Positions 1 to 11,176 are shown, numbered from the stretch's first letter. The stretch: DNA of 64,000 nucleotides from Planctobacterium marinum (GCF_036322805.1 NZ_AP027272.1:806001-870000); one strand, 5' to 3'. Notes: generated from the sequence alone by a model not told the origin. Program-made: numbers and translations.

Positions 1-469
<469 letters not shown>

Positions 470-477
470 TTACTCCG

Positions 478-3400
478 TTACTGCGCCTGCACTCGTAGCT
501 CATTGGATGAGCGACTGATATGGCCAAGCAGGTTTTTCACATCACTGGTTTTAGGTTTAATGAGTCTGATCTTGCCCAGGTAATCAGCGAAATTTGTCAG
601 AATTTTCAGAGCGTGTTCGCTACCTGTTTCTTCGTAATGCTGATCCACTAAGCCGCGCAGATGTTCGGATAAAATGATCTTGTCACTGATATCCAGAATC
701 TCTACCAGCTCCTGGTTAACCCGGTTTTCCAGATCGCCCTGCTCATCAAGAATATAGGCGAAACCACCGGTCATACCGGCACCAAAGTTAACGCCAATTT
801 TACCCAATATGGCAACGATACCGCCGGTCATGTATTCACAGGCGTTATCTCCGGCACCTTCTACTACCGCAATGGCACCTGAGTTACGCACTGCTAAACG
901 CTCACCGGCACGGCCTGCTGCAAAGAGTTTGCCGCCCGTAGCCCCGTATAAACAGGTATTACCGATAATGGCACTGTTGTGGGTGTCGTACTCAACGCCT
1001 GCAGGAGGATGGATCACCAGCTTGCCGCCTGTCATACCTTTACCTACATAGTCGTTAGCATCACCTTCCAGACGCATTTCCAGGCCGCCCGCGTTCCATA
1101 CGCCGAAGCTTTGTCCTGCGGTGCCTTTAAAATTGATGTTGATGGGATAATCCGCCATGCCTTGGTTGCCATAGTGACGGGCAATAAAGCCCGACAAAGA
1201 CGCACCCACAGAACGGTCGGTATTGCGAATATTAAAGTTCAGGCTAATACCGGATTTGTTCTGCACGGCAGACTCGGCGCGGGCCAATATAGCCAGGTTC
1301 ATGTCGCCGTTATCCAGTGGTTTGTTGGTAACCTCTGAACAGAACAAACGGGTGTGAGAGCCTGCTTCGGCTTTCGCCAGCATCGGTTTAAGATCCAGCT
1401 TGTGCTGCTTGGCATTGATGCCATCCAACACTTCCAGATACTCAGTGCGACCAATCAAGTCATCCAGGCGTTGTACACCAAGGCTGGCTAGAATCTCGCG
1501 TACTTCCTGAGCGATAAATTTAAAGTAATTCATCACCATCTCAGGTAAGCCGATAAAGTATTCGCTACGTAGTTTTTCGTCTTGGGTTGCTACACCTGTC
1601 GCACAGTTGTTAAGGTGACAGATACGTAAGTACTTACATCCTAGTGCCACCATAGGGCCAGTTCCAAAACCGAAACTTTCGGCGCCCAGGATCGCCGCTT
1701 TAACTACATCCAGACCTGTTTTTAAGCCGCCATCGGTTTGCACCCGTACTTTGTGGCGCAGGCCGTTTTCTACCAGCGCTTGCTGAGTTTCTGCCAGGCC
1801 TAGCTCCCAAGGACAACCTGCGTATTTAACCGAGGTGAGAGGGCTGGCACCTGTGCCGCCGTCGTAACCCGATACCGTAATCAAATCGGCATAGGCTTTG
1901 GCAACACCTGTAGCGATAGTCCCTACACCCGGCTCTGATACCAGTTTAACCGAGATAAGTGCTTTGGGGTTGACCTGCTTCAGGTCGAAAATCAGCTGGG
2001 CCAGATCCTCAATAGAGTAAATATCGTGATGGGGTGGCGGTGATATCAGAGTTACGCCTGGTACTGAAAAACGCAGTTGCGCGATGTATTTATTGACCTT
2101 GTCACCAGGTAGCTGTCCGCCTTCTCCGGGCTTGGCACCTTGAGCGACTTTGATCTGGATAACATCGGCGTTCACCAGGTAATGAGGGGTTACTCCAAAG
2201 CGGCCTGATGCCACCTGCTTAATCTTAGAGTTGCGGGAGTTGCCAAAGCGTTTTGGATCTTCACCGCCTTCACCTGAGTTGGATTGTCCCCCCAAGGTAT
2301 TCATGGCAATGGCCAAGGCCTCGTGGGCTTCCGGGCTTAACGCACCAATCGACATGGCGGCGCTATCGAAGCGCGGGTATAAGCTTTCGGCTGGTTCCAC
2401 CTGTTCCACTGCTATCGGCTCTTTGCCTGTTTTCAAAGTTAACAGGTCGCGGAAATGCGCTGGGGAACGTTGGTTTACCAGATCGGCAAATACCCTGTAG
2501 TCGGCATAATCACCGGACTTAACCGCTTTTTGCAAACTGGTGACCACATCGGGGTTGTAGGCGTGATATTCACCGCCGTGCACGTATTTAAGTAAACCAC
2601 CGTGGTTGAGCTGTTTGCGCTTAAGCCAGGCGATGCGGTTTAAGTTTACCAGGTCTTGTTCAAAATCACTGAAACCTGCACCCTGGATGCGCGAAGGCAC
2701 ACCGCGGAAACAGACCTCCATTACCTCGTCTGCAACACCGACCAGCTCGAACAGTTTAGAGCTGCGATAACTGGCCACAGTAGAGATGCCCATTTTGGAC
2801 ATGATTTTAAATAAGCCTTTATTAATACCTTTTCGGAAGTTAGTAAAGGCTTGCATATGGCTCATATCCAGCTCGCCCTTATCTACCATTTGCTCAATGG
2901 TTTCATAAGCAAGGTAAGGATAAATAGCTGTGGCCCCCAAACCCAATAACACCGCAAAATGATGAGGATCACGGGCTGAAGCGGTCTCTACTACGATGTT
3001 GGCATCACAACGCAGTGATTTGTCCACCAAACGGCGCTGCACCGCACCGACGGCCATCGCCGCCGGGATAGGTAGACGGTCTTTTTTGATATTGCGATCA
3101 GACAGCACCACAAACACCGCTTTTTTCTTTTTCACCAGGTATTCGGTTTCGTCACATACCCGCTCGATGGCGCGTTTCAAACCTTCTTCCGGTTTGTAAT
3201 TTAGATCCACCACTTCTGAGTAGTAATGCTCTGGGTCGTATTCTCTTAACTGCACCAGGTCGGTGTAGGTGAGGACAGGCGACTTGAATAATACCCGGTC
3301 GGCATAACCCGAGGTTTCGCTGAATACATCTTTTTCGCGACCTATACAGGTGGCCAGCGACATTACGTGATTTTCACGCAATGGGTCAATTGGAGGATTG

Positions 3401-4944
3401 GTAACCTGAGCGAATTGCTGGCGGAAGTAATCGTATAAAATACGTGGCTTCGAAGACATGACTGCCATTGGCGTATCGTCACCCATGGAGCCCACAGCTT
3501 CCTGACCATCTGCAGCCAACACCTTGATGACTTGCTGCAATTCTTCGTAAGAGTAATTGAATAGCTTGTGGTACACCCCGAGCTCATCATCAGAGTAAGT
3601 GCGTTTACCAATCAAGGTTTCTTCGTATTCTTCGATGGGTTTTAAACGACGAATATGGTTACTGATCCATTCTTTGTAAGGATGGCGACCTTTCAAGTCT
3701 TCGTCGATTTCATTGCTGCGCCAGATTTTACCAGTTTTGGTATCCACAGCCAGCATTTCACCGGGACCAACCCGGCCTTTTTCAACCACATCGGTGGGTT
3801 TGTAATCCCAGATTCCGACCTCTGAAGCAAGGGTAATAAACCCGTCTTTGGTAATAACGTAGCGTGCCGGACGCAGACCATTTCTATCGAGGTTACAGGC
3901 TACATGGCGGCCGTTCGTTAGCACAATACCCGCTGGACCGTCCCATGGCTCCATGTGCATGGAGTTGAACTCGTAAAATGCCCTTAGGTTTTCATCCATG
4001 GTTTTGTCATTTTGATACGCTGGTGGCACCAACAAACGCATGGCGCGGAATAGATCCATACCGCCAGCTAAAAACAGTTCAAGCATGTTATCCAGTGACG
4101 AGGAATCTGAGCCTTCCATATTTACGAAAGGCGCGGCTTCTTTTAAATCTGGAATAAGTGGCGTGCGGAACTTGTAGGTTCTGGCTTGTGCCCAGTCGCG
4201 ATTACCTCGGATGGTATTGATTTCACCGTTGTGCGCCAGGAAGCGGAATGGCTGTGCCAGAGGCCACTTAGGCAACGTATTGGTTGAGAAGCGTTGGTGG
4301 AAGACACAAATCGCAGATGCCAGGTCTTTATCAGCGAGGTCCAGATAAAAACGCGGCAGATCTTTCGGCATCACCAAACCTTTGTAAATCGATACCAGGT
4401 TTGACAGGGAAGCGATGTAAAAATCCTGGTCTTCGGCTAATCGTTTTTCGGCGCGGCGACGGGCCATGAATAACCGACGCTCCAAATCAACAGCACGCCA
4501 ACCTTGTGGGGCATTAACGAATACCTGTTTGATCTGAGGTACACAAGAGGAGGCCAAATCACCCAGAACTGATGGGTCAGTTGGTACTTCGCGCCAACCT
4601 AAAACGGCCAGTGTTTCGTTTTCTAACTCTTCATCGAGTATTTCCATCGCGGCTTGGGCTTTTTCATTGTCCTGGCTCAGGAATATCATGCCTACCGCAT
4701 AGTTCTTTGCTAAGGTCCAGCCATGTTCGCTGGCGACTTTCTGAAAGAATGCGTCAGGTTTTTGTAATAAAAGTCCACAACCGTCACCAGTTTTACCATC
4801 TGCGGCGATACCGCCACGGTGTTGCATGCGGTCCAGGCCATGGATTGCGGTATGCACAAGACGGTGGCTTGGTTCACCGTTAACATGGGCTATTAAGCCA
4901 AAGCCGCAATTGTCCCTACTATCATTGGGATTATATAGTTTCAT
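478..4944 (-). CDS. gltB: Glutamate synthase large subunit
   Basis: Converts glutamine plus 2-oxoglutarate to two glutamates, the main ammonia-assimilation step together with glutamine synthetase. The 1488-residue length is normal for the family. An N-terminal class II glutaminase domain begins at Cys13 (NCGFG), which becomes the catalytic N-terminus after removal of a short propeptide. A central domain follows, then an FMN-binding synthase barrel (roughly residues 800-1200) with the 3Fe-4S cysteines around residue 1100-1112 ([12 protein letters not shown]). The C-terminus is a glycine-rich beta-helix domain. The start ATG is preceded by an AAGGAG ribosome site at 8 nt. gltD follows after 11 bp. 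The upstream region carries an inverted repeat and a leader hairpin, listed separately. Confidence 0.98.
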   Translation of the reverse strand: MKLYNPNDSRDNCGFGLIAHVNGEPSHRLVHTAIHGLDRMQHRGGIAADGKTGDGCGLLLQKPDAFFQKVASEHGWTLAKNYAVGMIFLSQDNEKAQAAMEILDEELENETLAVLGWREVPTDPSVLGDLASSCVPQIKQVFVNAPQGWRAVDLERRLFMARRRAEKRLAEDQDFYIASLSNLVSIYKGLVMPKDLPRFYLDLADKDLASAICVFHQRFSTNTLPKWPLAQPFRFLAHNGEINTIRGNRDWAQARTYKFRTPLIPDLKEAAPFVNMEGSDSSSLDNMLELFLAGGMDLFRAMRLLVPPAYQNDKTMDENLRAFYEFNSMHMEPWDGPAGIVLTNGRHVACNLDRNGLRPARYVITKDGFITLASEVGIWDYKPTDVVEKGRVGPGEMLAVDTKTGKIWRSNEIDEDLKGRHPYKEWISNHIRRLKPIEEYEETLIGKRTYSDDELGVYHKLFNYSYEELQQVIKVLAADGQEAVGSMGDDTPMAVMSSKPRILYDYFRQQFAQVTNPPIDPLRENHVMSLATCIGREKDVFSETSGYADRVLFKSPVLTYTDLVQLREYDPEHYYSEVVDLNYKPEEGLKRAIERVCDETEYLVKKKKAVFVVLSDRNIKKDRLPIPAAMAVGAVQRRLVDKSLRCDANIVVETASARDPHHFAVLLGLGATAIYPYLAYETIEQMVDKGELDMSHMQAFTNFRKGINKGLFKIMSKMGISTVASYRSSKLFELVGVADEVMEVCFRGVPSRIQGAGFSDFEQDLVNLNRIAWLKRKQLNHGGLLKYVHGGEYHAYNPDVVTSLQKAVKSGDYADYRVFADLVNQRSPAHFRDLLTLKTGKEPIAVEQVEPAESLYPRFDSAAMSIGALSPEAHEALAIAMNTLGGQSNSGEGGEDPKRFGNSRNSKIKQVASGRFGVTPHYLVNADVIQIKVAQGAKPGEGGQLPGDKVNKYIAQLRFSVPGVTLISPPPHHDIYSIEDLAQLIFDLKQVNPKALISVKLVSEPGVGTIATGVAKAYADLITVSGYDGGTGASPLTSVKYAGCPWELGLAETQQALVENGLRHKVRVQTDGGLKTGLDVVKAAILGAESFGFGTGPMVALGCKYLRICHLNNCATGVATQDEKLRSEYFIGLPEMVMNYFKFIAQEVREILASLGVQRLDDLIGRTEYLEVLDGINAKQHKLDLKPMLAKAEAGSHTRLFCSEVTNKPLDNGDMNLAILARAESAVQNKSGISLNFNIRNTDRSVGASLSGFIARHYGNQGMADYPININFKGTAGQSFGVWNAGGLEMRLEGDANDYVGKGMTGGKLVIHPPAGVEYDTHNSAIIGNTCLYGATGGKLFAAGRAGERLAVRNSGAIAVVEGAGDNACEYMTGGIVAILGKIGVNFGAGMTGGFAYILDEQGDLENRVNQELVEILDISDKIILSEHLRGLVDQHYEETGSEHALKILTNFADYLGKIRLIKPKTSDVKNLLGHISRSSNELRVQAQ

Positions 4945-5417
4945 TAACTCAACTCCTTCAACCTAAGACTGGGCAGGGTAACTGTTCTCTAACCCAACGC
5001 TGTGTTGGGTTTCTTTCTATTGTTCGACTTCCGTGTTCTTATATTTGTCGTTTTAGGGGTAATCCAGTCTGGCTCGAATCTTTATGCAAATTATTTTCAA
5101 GCGGGCTGGTCAAAATAACTGGATTACAAAAATAAATCAATTCCTGTAATAATATTACATGGTGGAGAGTGGGATAAAAATCCTGTTTTTTCAGTTTAAA
5201 TAGTTCTGATTCGATAAAATGTTGCAAAAGAGCCATCCAAACTAGGATAAATGTTTTGGTTTATTAGTTTAAAAAGTAACGGATATCTTATCTTGCCAGT
5301 AATTCTTATTCAGAATAGTTTAGAATATTTATGTTTATTATTTGAATAAACAATAGTGGTGCTTTTTTGCATCGTGGCGGCGGCCTGGAATCCTTGCTAG
5401 GATGCCCAAAAAATTGA
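4945..5417. promoter_or_regulatory. Divergent gltB / arcB control region
   Basis: A 473-bp stretch with no credible gene, between the divergent gltB and arcB. Seen directly: a hairpin in the gltB leader (AACCCAAC at 4991-4998 pairing with GTTGGGTT at 5004-5011); a perfect 10-bp inverted repeat, GTAATCCAGT at 5059-5068 and ACTGGATTAC at 5118-5127; and on the arcB side a 7-bp hairpin GTTTATT / AATAAAC at 5333-5351. Just before arcB, ATCCT-TGCT-AGGAT folds so that the only Shine-Dalgarno-like AGGA sits in a stem. Which regulators bind here cannot be read from sequence alone. Confidence 0.5.
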
Positions 5418-7829
5418 GTGATTCGTTTAATGGCACTAAAACAGCAACACCAATCCAGTCAACCTGATCAAACCAAGCCAGAAAAAATTGATAGCTGGGC
5501 AGAAAAAGCTGCCCGCTGGATATCCCATTGTGGTGCCACCAAGAGTGCGTTGGTACTTTTTGTTATTAGTTTACTGGTCACCTGTATTGGCTCTTTGATT
5601 ATCCGTTACGCGATAGGTGCGCACATTGAACTGGAAGATTTAATCACCGCTATTGTACTAACCTGCACTTTGGCACCTATGGTGTTTTTGGTTTTCAGCG
5701 CTTTAGTGAAACAGTTAGAGAAATCGCGACAACAGATGCAGGTTGCAGTCGCTGAAATGGAGCGGATGCGAGAAGCCGATGTGCTGCTGCATCAGGAGCT
5801 GCAGGATAATATTAATCGTCTCAACAACGAAATCGAAGCGCGCCAGCAAGTTCAATTGGACAGAGAAAAAGTCTTTGCCGAGCTGGAGAACCAAATGCAC
5901 AACCGCACGGAAAAAGAAGAGCAGGCGCTGCGCTATTCTATTTTGCTGCGCTCTATTATTGATGCTTCTCCGGATCTAATCTATTACCGCAATGAAGAAG
6001 GTAAGTTTGCGGGTTGTAACCGCGTTGCCGAGCAAATGACAGGTAAAACTGAAGAAGAGCTCATGGGCCTGACACCTCACCAGGTTTACGATGAAGAATT
6101 AGCACGTCAGGTGGTGATGAGCGATAACGAAGTATTGGAAAGTAACGCCAGCATCACTGAAGAATTGTGGCTGCGCTTTGCAGATGGTCGTCGCCGTTAC
6201 TACGAAATGCGCAAAGTACCGTTTTTTGATCCGAAGGGGAATCGTTTGGGGCTATTGGCTTTTGGGCGTGACATTACCGAACGCAAACAAGCCGCCGATG
6301 CGGTGAAAAAAGCCAGTAAAGACAAAACCGCATTTATTGCCACCATCAGCCACGAGCTGCGTACGCCGTTAAACGGCATAGTGGGCTTAAGCCGTATGTT
6401 GCGGGATACCCAGTTAAACAAAGAGCAATTCAATTGGGTCAGCACTATTTATGCCAGTGCCATTACCCTGGGTAATATCTTCAATGACATTATCGATTTG
6501 GATAAAATCGAGCGGGATCGCCTCGAACTGCAGCTCAAGACCGTTAACCTGAAGGAATTCTCTCAGGAGCTGGGTAGTATCATTGAGTTACTGGCCGCTG
6601 ACAAAGGCCTGGTGTACAAAACCCATCTTATAGAACCAATTCCCCCTTTTCTGGAAGCCGACGGCACTCGCTTACGTCAGATCTTATGGAACTTACTGTT
6701 TAATGCTGTCAAGTTCACTCAACAGGGGCATGTCAGTCTTACCATTGAAGCGACGATGCCAGAAGATGGTGTCTCACTGGTGACCTTTAAAATTACCGAT
6801 ACCGGGGTGGGAATACCGGAAGAGGAACTAGAAAAAATCTTTGCCATGTATTATCAGGTGGACCATCCTAATCACAAAAGTGCCACCGGAACTGGTATTG
6901 GCCTGGCGATATGCCAGCAAATGGTATCCATGATGAAGGGCCATATTTCGGTGAACAGCGTCTTGGGGGAAGGCACCAGTTTTACCGTTGAAATCCCTAT
7001 GGAGGTGAGTTCTCAAGGTATTCGCACCCAGCAACTGATGTCGGGTTCACTGGATATCTTGCTGGTGGAAGATATTCAGCTCAATGTGATGGTGGCTAAA
7101 GCCTTGCTGGAAAAGCTCGGTCAAAAAGTATCGGTAGCCATGACCGGAGAAGACGCTCTGGAGCAGGTACGCAATCACCACTATGACCTTATTTTGTTGG
7201 ATATTCAGTTGCCGGATATGAACGGCTTTGAAGTGGCCTCGATTTTGTGTGAAGAAGGACTGATTAAAAACACCCGCGTAGTGGCACTGACCGCCAATGT
7301 CATCAAAACTCGCCAGGAGTACCTGGATAATGGTATGGACGATGTTATCGCCAAGCCTATTAAGAAAAGCCGGGTGATCGAAGTATTTAATAAGCTATTT
7401 GCCGAGAACGAGCCTCAAGCACAAAAAGCGGCATTATCAGAACCAGTAGTAGCGCCTGACAAACAACTTCATGCGGCTTTAGACATGGAACTGCTGGAAA
7501 TGCTGTTGGATACCATTGGCATCGATATGATGCAAAACAGCTTGACGGTATTTGAGCAGATGATGCCGAATTACCTGGAATTGTTGCAATTGAGTTTAAG
7601 TGCTAAAGAAAAATCAGAAGTGTGTGGCCATGCTCATAAAATAAAAGGGGCGGCGGGTTCGGTGGGACTGGCTGCGGTGCAAAAGGTAGCGAATAAGATT
7701 CAACAGGGAGACCATCCTGCGTGGTGGCAAAACGTTTACGACTGGGTAGACGAACTACAGCAGGCTTACGAGCACGACCTGCAGAAACTGAAAGACTGGA
7801 TGGCCTCACAAGACAGTGATATCGACTAG
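5418..7829 (+). CDS. arcB: Aerobic respiration hybrid sensor kinase ArcB
   Basis: Membrane-bound redox sensor that phosphorylates the response regulator ArcA when quinones are reduced. The 803 residues show two transmembrane helices (about 43-68 and 75-98), a coiled-coil linker (about 100-170) and a PAS domain (about 175-290). Next come the phospho-acceptor His312 in SHELRTPLNG, an HATPase domain (G1/G2 motifs around residue 470-500), a receiver domain with Asp595 (LLDIQLPDMNG) and a C-terminal HPt domain with His740 (AHKIKGAAGS). This is the canonical tripartite ArcB order. The start may be GTG at 5418 or ATG at 5430, and neither has a strong ribosome site. It is divergent from gltB, as in the ancestral gammaproteobacterial order. 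No arcA is in the window. Confidence 0.95.
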   Translation: MIRLMALKQQHQSSQPDQTKPEKIDSWAEKAARWISHCGATKSALVLFVISLLVTCIGSLIIRYAIGAHIELEDLITAIVLTCTLAPMVFLVFSALVKQLEKSRQQMQVAVAEMERMREADVLLHQELQDNINRLNNEIEARQQVQLDREKVFAELENQMHNRTEKEEQALRYSILLRSIIDASPDLIYYRNEEGKFAGCNRVAEQMTGKTEEELMGLTPHQVYDEELARQVVMSDNEVLESNASITEELWLRFADGRRRYYEMRKVPFFDPKGNRLGLLAFGRDITERKQAADAVKKASKDKTAFIATISHELRTPLNGIVGLSRMLRDTQLNKEQFNWVSTIYASAITLGNIFNDIIDLDKIERDRLELQLKTVNLKEFSQELGSIIELLAADKGLVYKTHLIEPIPPFLEADGTRLRQILWNLLFNAVKFTQQGHVSLTIEATMPEDGVSLVTFKITDTGVGIPEEELEKIFAMYYQVDHPNHKSATGTGIGLAICQQMVSMMKGHISVNSVLGEGTSFTVEIPMEVSSQGIRTQQLMSGSLDILLVEDIQLNVMVAKALLEKLGQKVSVAMTGEDALEQVRNHHYDLILLDIQLPDMNGFEVASILCEEGLIKNTRVVALTANVIKTRQEYLDNGMDDVIAKPIKKSRVIEVFNKLFAENEPQAQKAALSEPVVAPDKQLHAALDMELLEMLLDTIGIDMMQNSLTVFEQMMPNYLELLQLSLSAKEKSEVCGHAHKIKGAAGSVGLAAVQKVANKIQQGDHPAWWQNVYDWVDELQQAYEHDLQKLKDWMASQDSDID

Positions 7830-8878
7830 CTTATGTCGATTAATTGCAGGGCGCTGTCTACGGCGTCCAAGGCGCCCTCCAGATAACCTGGCTCGGATTG
7901 ACTAAACTCCGAGCCGACAAAGTACAGGTTCGGTAGCGCTTCGTTTTGATAAAGTTGCTGCAGATTGACATGGTTATGCAGGGGGGATTCACCGATATCA
8001 GCCATGCTGCAAATATATGGATTGTTGCTCCAGTCCATCAAATGGTCGGATGTTGGGACGGCCTGTTTTCCATAAATACTGAGCAGTTGCTGCCTACAAG
8101 CTGCTTTTAAATCTTCTGAAGGTATATCCTTGCGTTGCTGGGCGTCAAGTCCCACAAAACCAAAAAGGGCAGAGGTTTGGCCCGGCATGACGGCATCATG
8201 TATCTCTACTAATGGTCCTCTATGACTAATGGCAAATCCGGAAAGACCATATTCTCGCCAGAATGAGGTCTCAAAGATGGCAATGTATTTTGCCTGTGCC
8301 GACATCCAGGTTTGCTGTTGTTGCATGTGGGTAATGGCATTTTCAGATAACCAGCTTTTTGGCGTCAGGTGTTTAACTATCATACGTGGTGGCAGGGCCA
8401 AAAATAGCCTGCGAGATCTCACCTTTTCATTGTTGTTTAATAATACCTGCCAGCCATTATCGATTTTTTCCAGCGCTTTTACCTGGCTACTAAAGCGCAG
8501 GTTTTTTCTTAGTAACTGAGCTTGTAGGGCATTTATCAACAGCGTTATACCGCCTTTAATCCGAAAACTCGTGCCTTGCTGATAATGCATCTTTTGAATA
8601 GGGGCATGGGGCTCGGCAGGCTGGAACAGGGTGTCGCCGTCAATGTATTGCTCGAACACATCAACCTGAAGCTCTTGCGTCAGAGCTTGCATTTTAAGCT
8701 GATGAGGCCAAAACCAGGTGGGGCCTGCATCTATTGCACAATTTTCAGAAGCTGGCTGTATTCTTCCACCGGATTGGGCACTAGCTTCAAGCAACAAAAA
8801 GTTTTCGCCTTGTTGTTGCAGGCGAAAAGCGCAAAACAAGCCAGCAAGACCGCCACCAATGATCAGGTTATCTATCAC
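7826..8878 (-). CDS. FAD-dependent amine oxidase family protein
   Basis: A 350-residue flavoprotein with an N-terminal dinucleotide-binding motif (LIIGGGLAGLFCAFRL, then LLLEAS) and a C-terminal flavin-contacting segment (PGYLEGALDAVDSA), as in monoamine oxidase and protoporphyrinogen oxidase relatives. It is shorter than typical monoamine oxidases (about 450 residues), so it belongs to a compact subgroup; the substrate cannot be predicted. The start is GTG within TAGTG, overlapping the stop of the upstream cupin gene by one base, which suggests translational coupling. Its own stop overlaps the arcB stop convergently (shared CTAG). It has no signal peptide, so it is probably cytoplasmic. Confidence 0.8.
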   Translation of the reverse strand: MIDNLIIGGGLAGLFCAFRLQQQGENFLLLEASAQSGGRIQPASENCAIDAGPTWFWPHQLKMQALTQELQVDVFEQYIDGDTLFQPAEPHAPIQKMHYQQGTSFRIKGGITLLINALQAQLLRKNLRFSSQVKALEKIDNGWQVLLNNNEKVRSRRLFLALPPRMIVKHLTPKSWLSENAITHMQQQQTWMSAQAKYIAIFETSFWREYGLSGFAISHRGPLVEIHDAVMPGQTSALFGFVGLDAQQRKDIPSEDLKAACRQQLLSIYGKQAVPTSDHLMDWSNNPYICSMADIGESPLHNHVNLQQLYQNEALPNLYFVGSEFSQSEPGYLEGALDAVDSALQLIDIS

Positions 8879-9606
8879 TACAAGTGTCCTGTTTTTAGCA
8901 ATAAACGGCTACCTTTAGCAATAGTGAGTTCTGCTGCTTTACCCGCTGCAATACGCAGCCAGTCGCCGGTTTTATATTTTCGTTCATTGATATTTGCTTC
9001 GCCGTCTAATAAAAGGAGTTCGATACCTTTAATTGTTTCAGGGGGCGTAACCGTCGTCTTGTCTGAGACTCTGACATAGCTCACCTGTTCGTAGTCGTTA
9101 AACAGGATTTGACCCGTTAAGCCGATGTGCAATGGCTTGTGGTCTTTGATATTGTCAGACAGTAACTGGACAACGTTTTTCCTGTCACCAGGCTGAAACT
9201 GTTGCAGCTTCACCCAAATCATACAGCCGTCGACGCTTTTTGGGGCGTGTGACGATCCCGGTGGGTTGCGCACATAGGTGCCAACCGGATAATCCCCGTG
9301 CTCGTCTGAAAAAATGCCACTGAGCACCAGAAATTCTTCTCCCAGTGGATGATTATGGGCCGCGAAATGGCTGTTGCGCGCATAGGCAACAATACTCGTT
9401 GCCCGGGTGGTTTGCTCGCCGCCATCACGCTCCAACATCAAGCGTTTTACGCCTTTTGCGGGGGAGGGCAACCAGTTAGATTGACTGGAATCTACACTGG
9501 CATCCTCGGTGAGCACCTGATTTATTTTCACTGGTGCGACGGCTGCCTCTGGAAGTTTTACCGATTGGCTTTTCTGGTAAAGTTCATGCCAATATTTGTC
9601 TAACAT
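8878..9606 (-). CDS. ChrR-like cupin domain protein
   Basis: A cytoplasmic beta-barrel protein of about 242 residues. The visible metal-binding cupin pattern is AHNHPLGEEFLVLSG followed by GTYVRNPPGSSHAP, the arrangement found in ChrR-like anti-sigma-factor cupins and in many small-molecule or metal-binding cupins. A second, less conserved half (residues 150-242) looks like a degenerate cupin repeat. I chose the ATG at 9606 because GGGG lies 7 nt upstream; an ATG 15 bp further up is in frame. No ECF sigma factor is adjacent, so the anti-sigma role known for ChrR is not supported here. It is translationally coupled to the amine-oxidase gene downstream, and the pair probably acts together. Confidence 0.75.
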   Translation of the reverse strand: MLDKYWHELYQKSQSVKLPEAAVAPVKINQVLTEDASVDSSQSNWLPSPAKGVKRLMLERDGGEQTTRATSIVAYARNSHFAAHNHPLGEEFLVLSGIFSDEHGDYPVGTYVRNPPGSSHAPKSVDGCMIWVKLQQFQPGDRKNVVQLLSDNIKDHKPLHIGLTGQILFNDYEQVSYVRVSDKTTVTPPETIKGIELLLLDGEANINERKYKTGDWLRIAAGKAAELTIAKGSRLLLKTGHL

Positions 9607-9709
9607 AGTGGTTCCCCGCATTTTATTATCACTAATGGGAACGGCTGCAGATTATTCCCGTTCCCTGGTTCTCTAATCTTTTTGACTAGACTGATTGAGT
9701 TGGGTTGGA

Positions 9710-10476
9710 TCAATTGCGTCCCGCCATTACACCACCGTCAACATCTAATATAGTGCCTGTTACCCAAGATGCTTTATCTGACAACAGGTAGCTGACCGCG
9801 TTGGCCACATCTTCTGCTCGACCAATACGGCCAATGGGGTGAAAGTCGTTGAAACCTTGTAGTGCTGACTCTATCTCATTTTCTTCAATGAAGGATTTGT
9901 AGATAGTGGACAGCACTACCGCAGGCGCAACTGCGTTCGCCCGAATGTTATACTCAGCTAGTTCCATGGCCAGGTGTTGAGTCAGGGAGTGTAAACCTGC
10001 TTTTTGCATAGAGTAAGCCGAGGAAGGAGTTGCTTTGACTGCCTGGTGGGCCCACATCGAACCAATATTGACTATGCTACCACCGCCATGGGCTTTCATG
10101 TTCTTAGCTACTGCTTGGGTAATGAAATAGAAGGCTTTATTAATGTCCATCTGGGCATTGTAATCTTCTGCACTGGACTCTATAAAAGATACCGGCTTAA
10201 AGAACCCCGCCGCATTGATTAATTTATTGATGTGACGCGAGTCACTCTCTACTGTCGTAATAAAGCTTTGTACCTGATCAAAGTCATAAAGATCAACACT
10301 GACAGTTTCCACTTTCCCGCTGAAGTCGGCTTCAAGTTCGGCTTTGACTTCCGCCAATTGACCGGCATTTCTTGCCAGCAGTAGCACGTCGTGCCCATCA
10401 GCTAAAAGTTGTTGTGCCCCGCTGCTTTGCCCATACCTGCTGAGCCGCCTACGATTAATGCAATTTGATCTGCCAT
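9710..10476 (-). pseudogene. Short-chain dehydrogenase, broken by a one-base frameshift
   Basis: The main open frame (GTG at 10387 down to 9710, 225 residues) is an SDR with the catalytic YxxxK (YSMQKAG) and the usual C-terminal DVDGG, but it lacks the N-terminal nucleotide-binding glycines. These lie just upstream in another frame: from ATG 10476 (SD GGAG) the DNA reads [20 protein letters not shown], then runs off frame at a run of four C (four G on the coding strand, about 10417-10420). One extra G would give [19 protein letters not shown] and join both halves into about 255 residues, the normal family length. So this is either a real homopolymer mutation or a sequencing error. It is divergent from a TetR gene that probably controls it. 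Confidence 0.85.
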
Positions 10477-10509
10477 CATTTTCTCCAATGTGTTTTTTAC
10501 TGTTTAAAG

Positions 10510-10527
10510 CTACCTATCGGTAGGTAG
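10510..10527. promoter_or_regulatory. Operator-like palindrome 1 (TetR site)
   Basis: An 18-bp near-perfect palindrome, CTACCTATCGGTAGGTAG, with mismatches only near the centre. It lies between the SDR and the TetR gene, 34 bp upstream of the SDR start. TetR-family regulators usually bind such sites next to their own gene. Confidence 0.6.
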
Positions 10528-10564
10528 GTTTAGTTTGTGGTTAAAGTTTGTGCTTGTCAATGCC

Positions 10565-10580
10565 TATCTACTGATAGATA
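10565..10580. promoter_or_regulatory. Operator-like palindrome 2 (TetR site)
   Basis: Palindrome TATCTA-CTGA-TAGATA with perfect 6-bp arms, 42 bp upstream of the TetR start. It shares the CCTATC half-site pattern with the palindrome at 10510, so one regulator probably recognises both and controls both divergent genes. Confidence 0.55.
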
Positions 10581-10621
10581 ATTAAGTCACTGATCTCAGA
10601 GAAAAATTAGTCAGACTTGTT

Positions 10622-11176
10622 ATGAACAAAAAACAGCAATTGCTAAAACTTGCAGAAGAAAAGGTGCGTAAAGGCGGCTATAACAATTTTAGTTTCCGGG
10701 AACTTGCCAATGAAGCCGGAATTAAAAGCGCCAGTGTGCACTATCATTTTGCCACTAAGGCAGACTTGGGGGCAGAGTTGGCGGCGTCCTATACAGATAA
10801 GTTCATATCAGCTTTAGGAGAACCTGATAGTTCGGCAGGCAATCCTGTATCGCGCTTTGTTGATGCATTTCGCAGCGCACTTAATATTGATCAGCAAATG
10901 TGTTTATGCGGTTTATTTGGCGCCGAAAGTGCCGGATTACCCGAAAAGGTACAGCGTGAAACACAGTTATTCTTCGAGCGTAATATTTGCTGGTTAACCC
11001 ATGCTTTTATGAATTTGTCTCAGTTAGATGAAGTAATAGCGAAGCAAGAAGCAGTAAAATTACTGGCGCTCCTGGAAGGCGCAATGCTGATGAGCAATAC
11101 CATGAAAGACAATAGTTTATTCGAACTGGCAATCGAGGAGTTTGTCGAACAAAAAATTCAGTCGCCTTCAAGTTGA
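10622..11176 (+). CDS. TetR family transcriptional regulator
   Basis: A 184-residue repressor-type protein. The N-terminal helix-turn-helix (about residues 22-45) reads FSFRELANEAGIKSASVHYHF, shown here only as the recognisable TetR core; the rest is an all-helical ligand-binding domain with two cysteines (MCLCGLFGAESAG, about residue 98-110). It is transcribed divergently from the frameshifted SDR, with two palindromes in the 140-bp gap, so it most likely represses the SDR and itself. The ligand is unknown. Confidence 0.85.
   Translation: MNKKQQLLKLAEEKVRKGGYNNFSFRELANEAGIKSASVHYHFATKADLGAELAASYTDKFISALGEPDSSAGNPVSRFVDAFRSALNIDQQMCLCGLFGAESAGLPEKVQRETQLFFERNICWLTHAFMNLSQLDEVIAKQEAVKLLALLEGAMLMSNTMKDNSLFELAIEEFVEQKIQSPSS

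Noticed and set aside
979-1338. 119-codon plus-strand frame inside gltB
   Set aside because: Shadow of the gltB coding sequence.
5039-5236. 65-codon minus-strand frame in the gltB/arcB gap
   Set aside because: No ribosome site, no family, and it overlaps the inverted repeat region; more likely control DNA.
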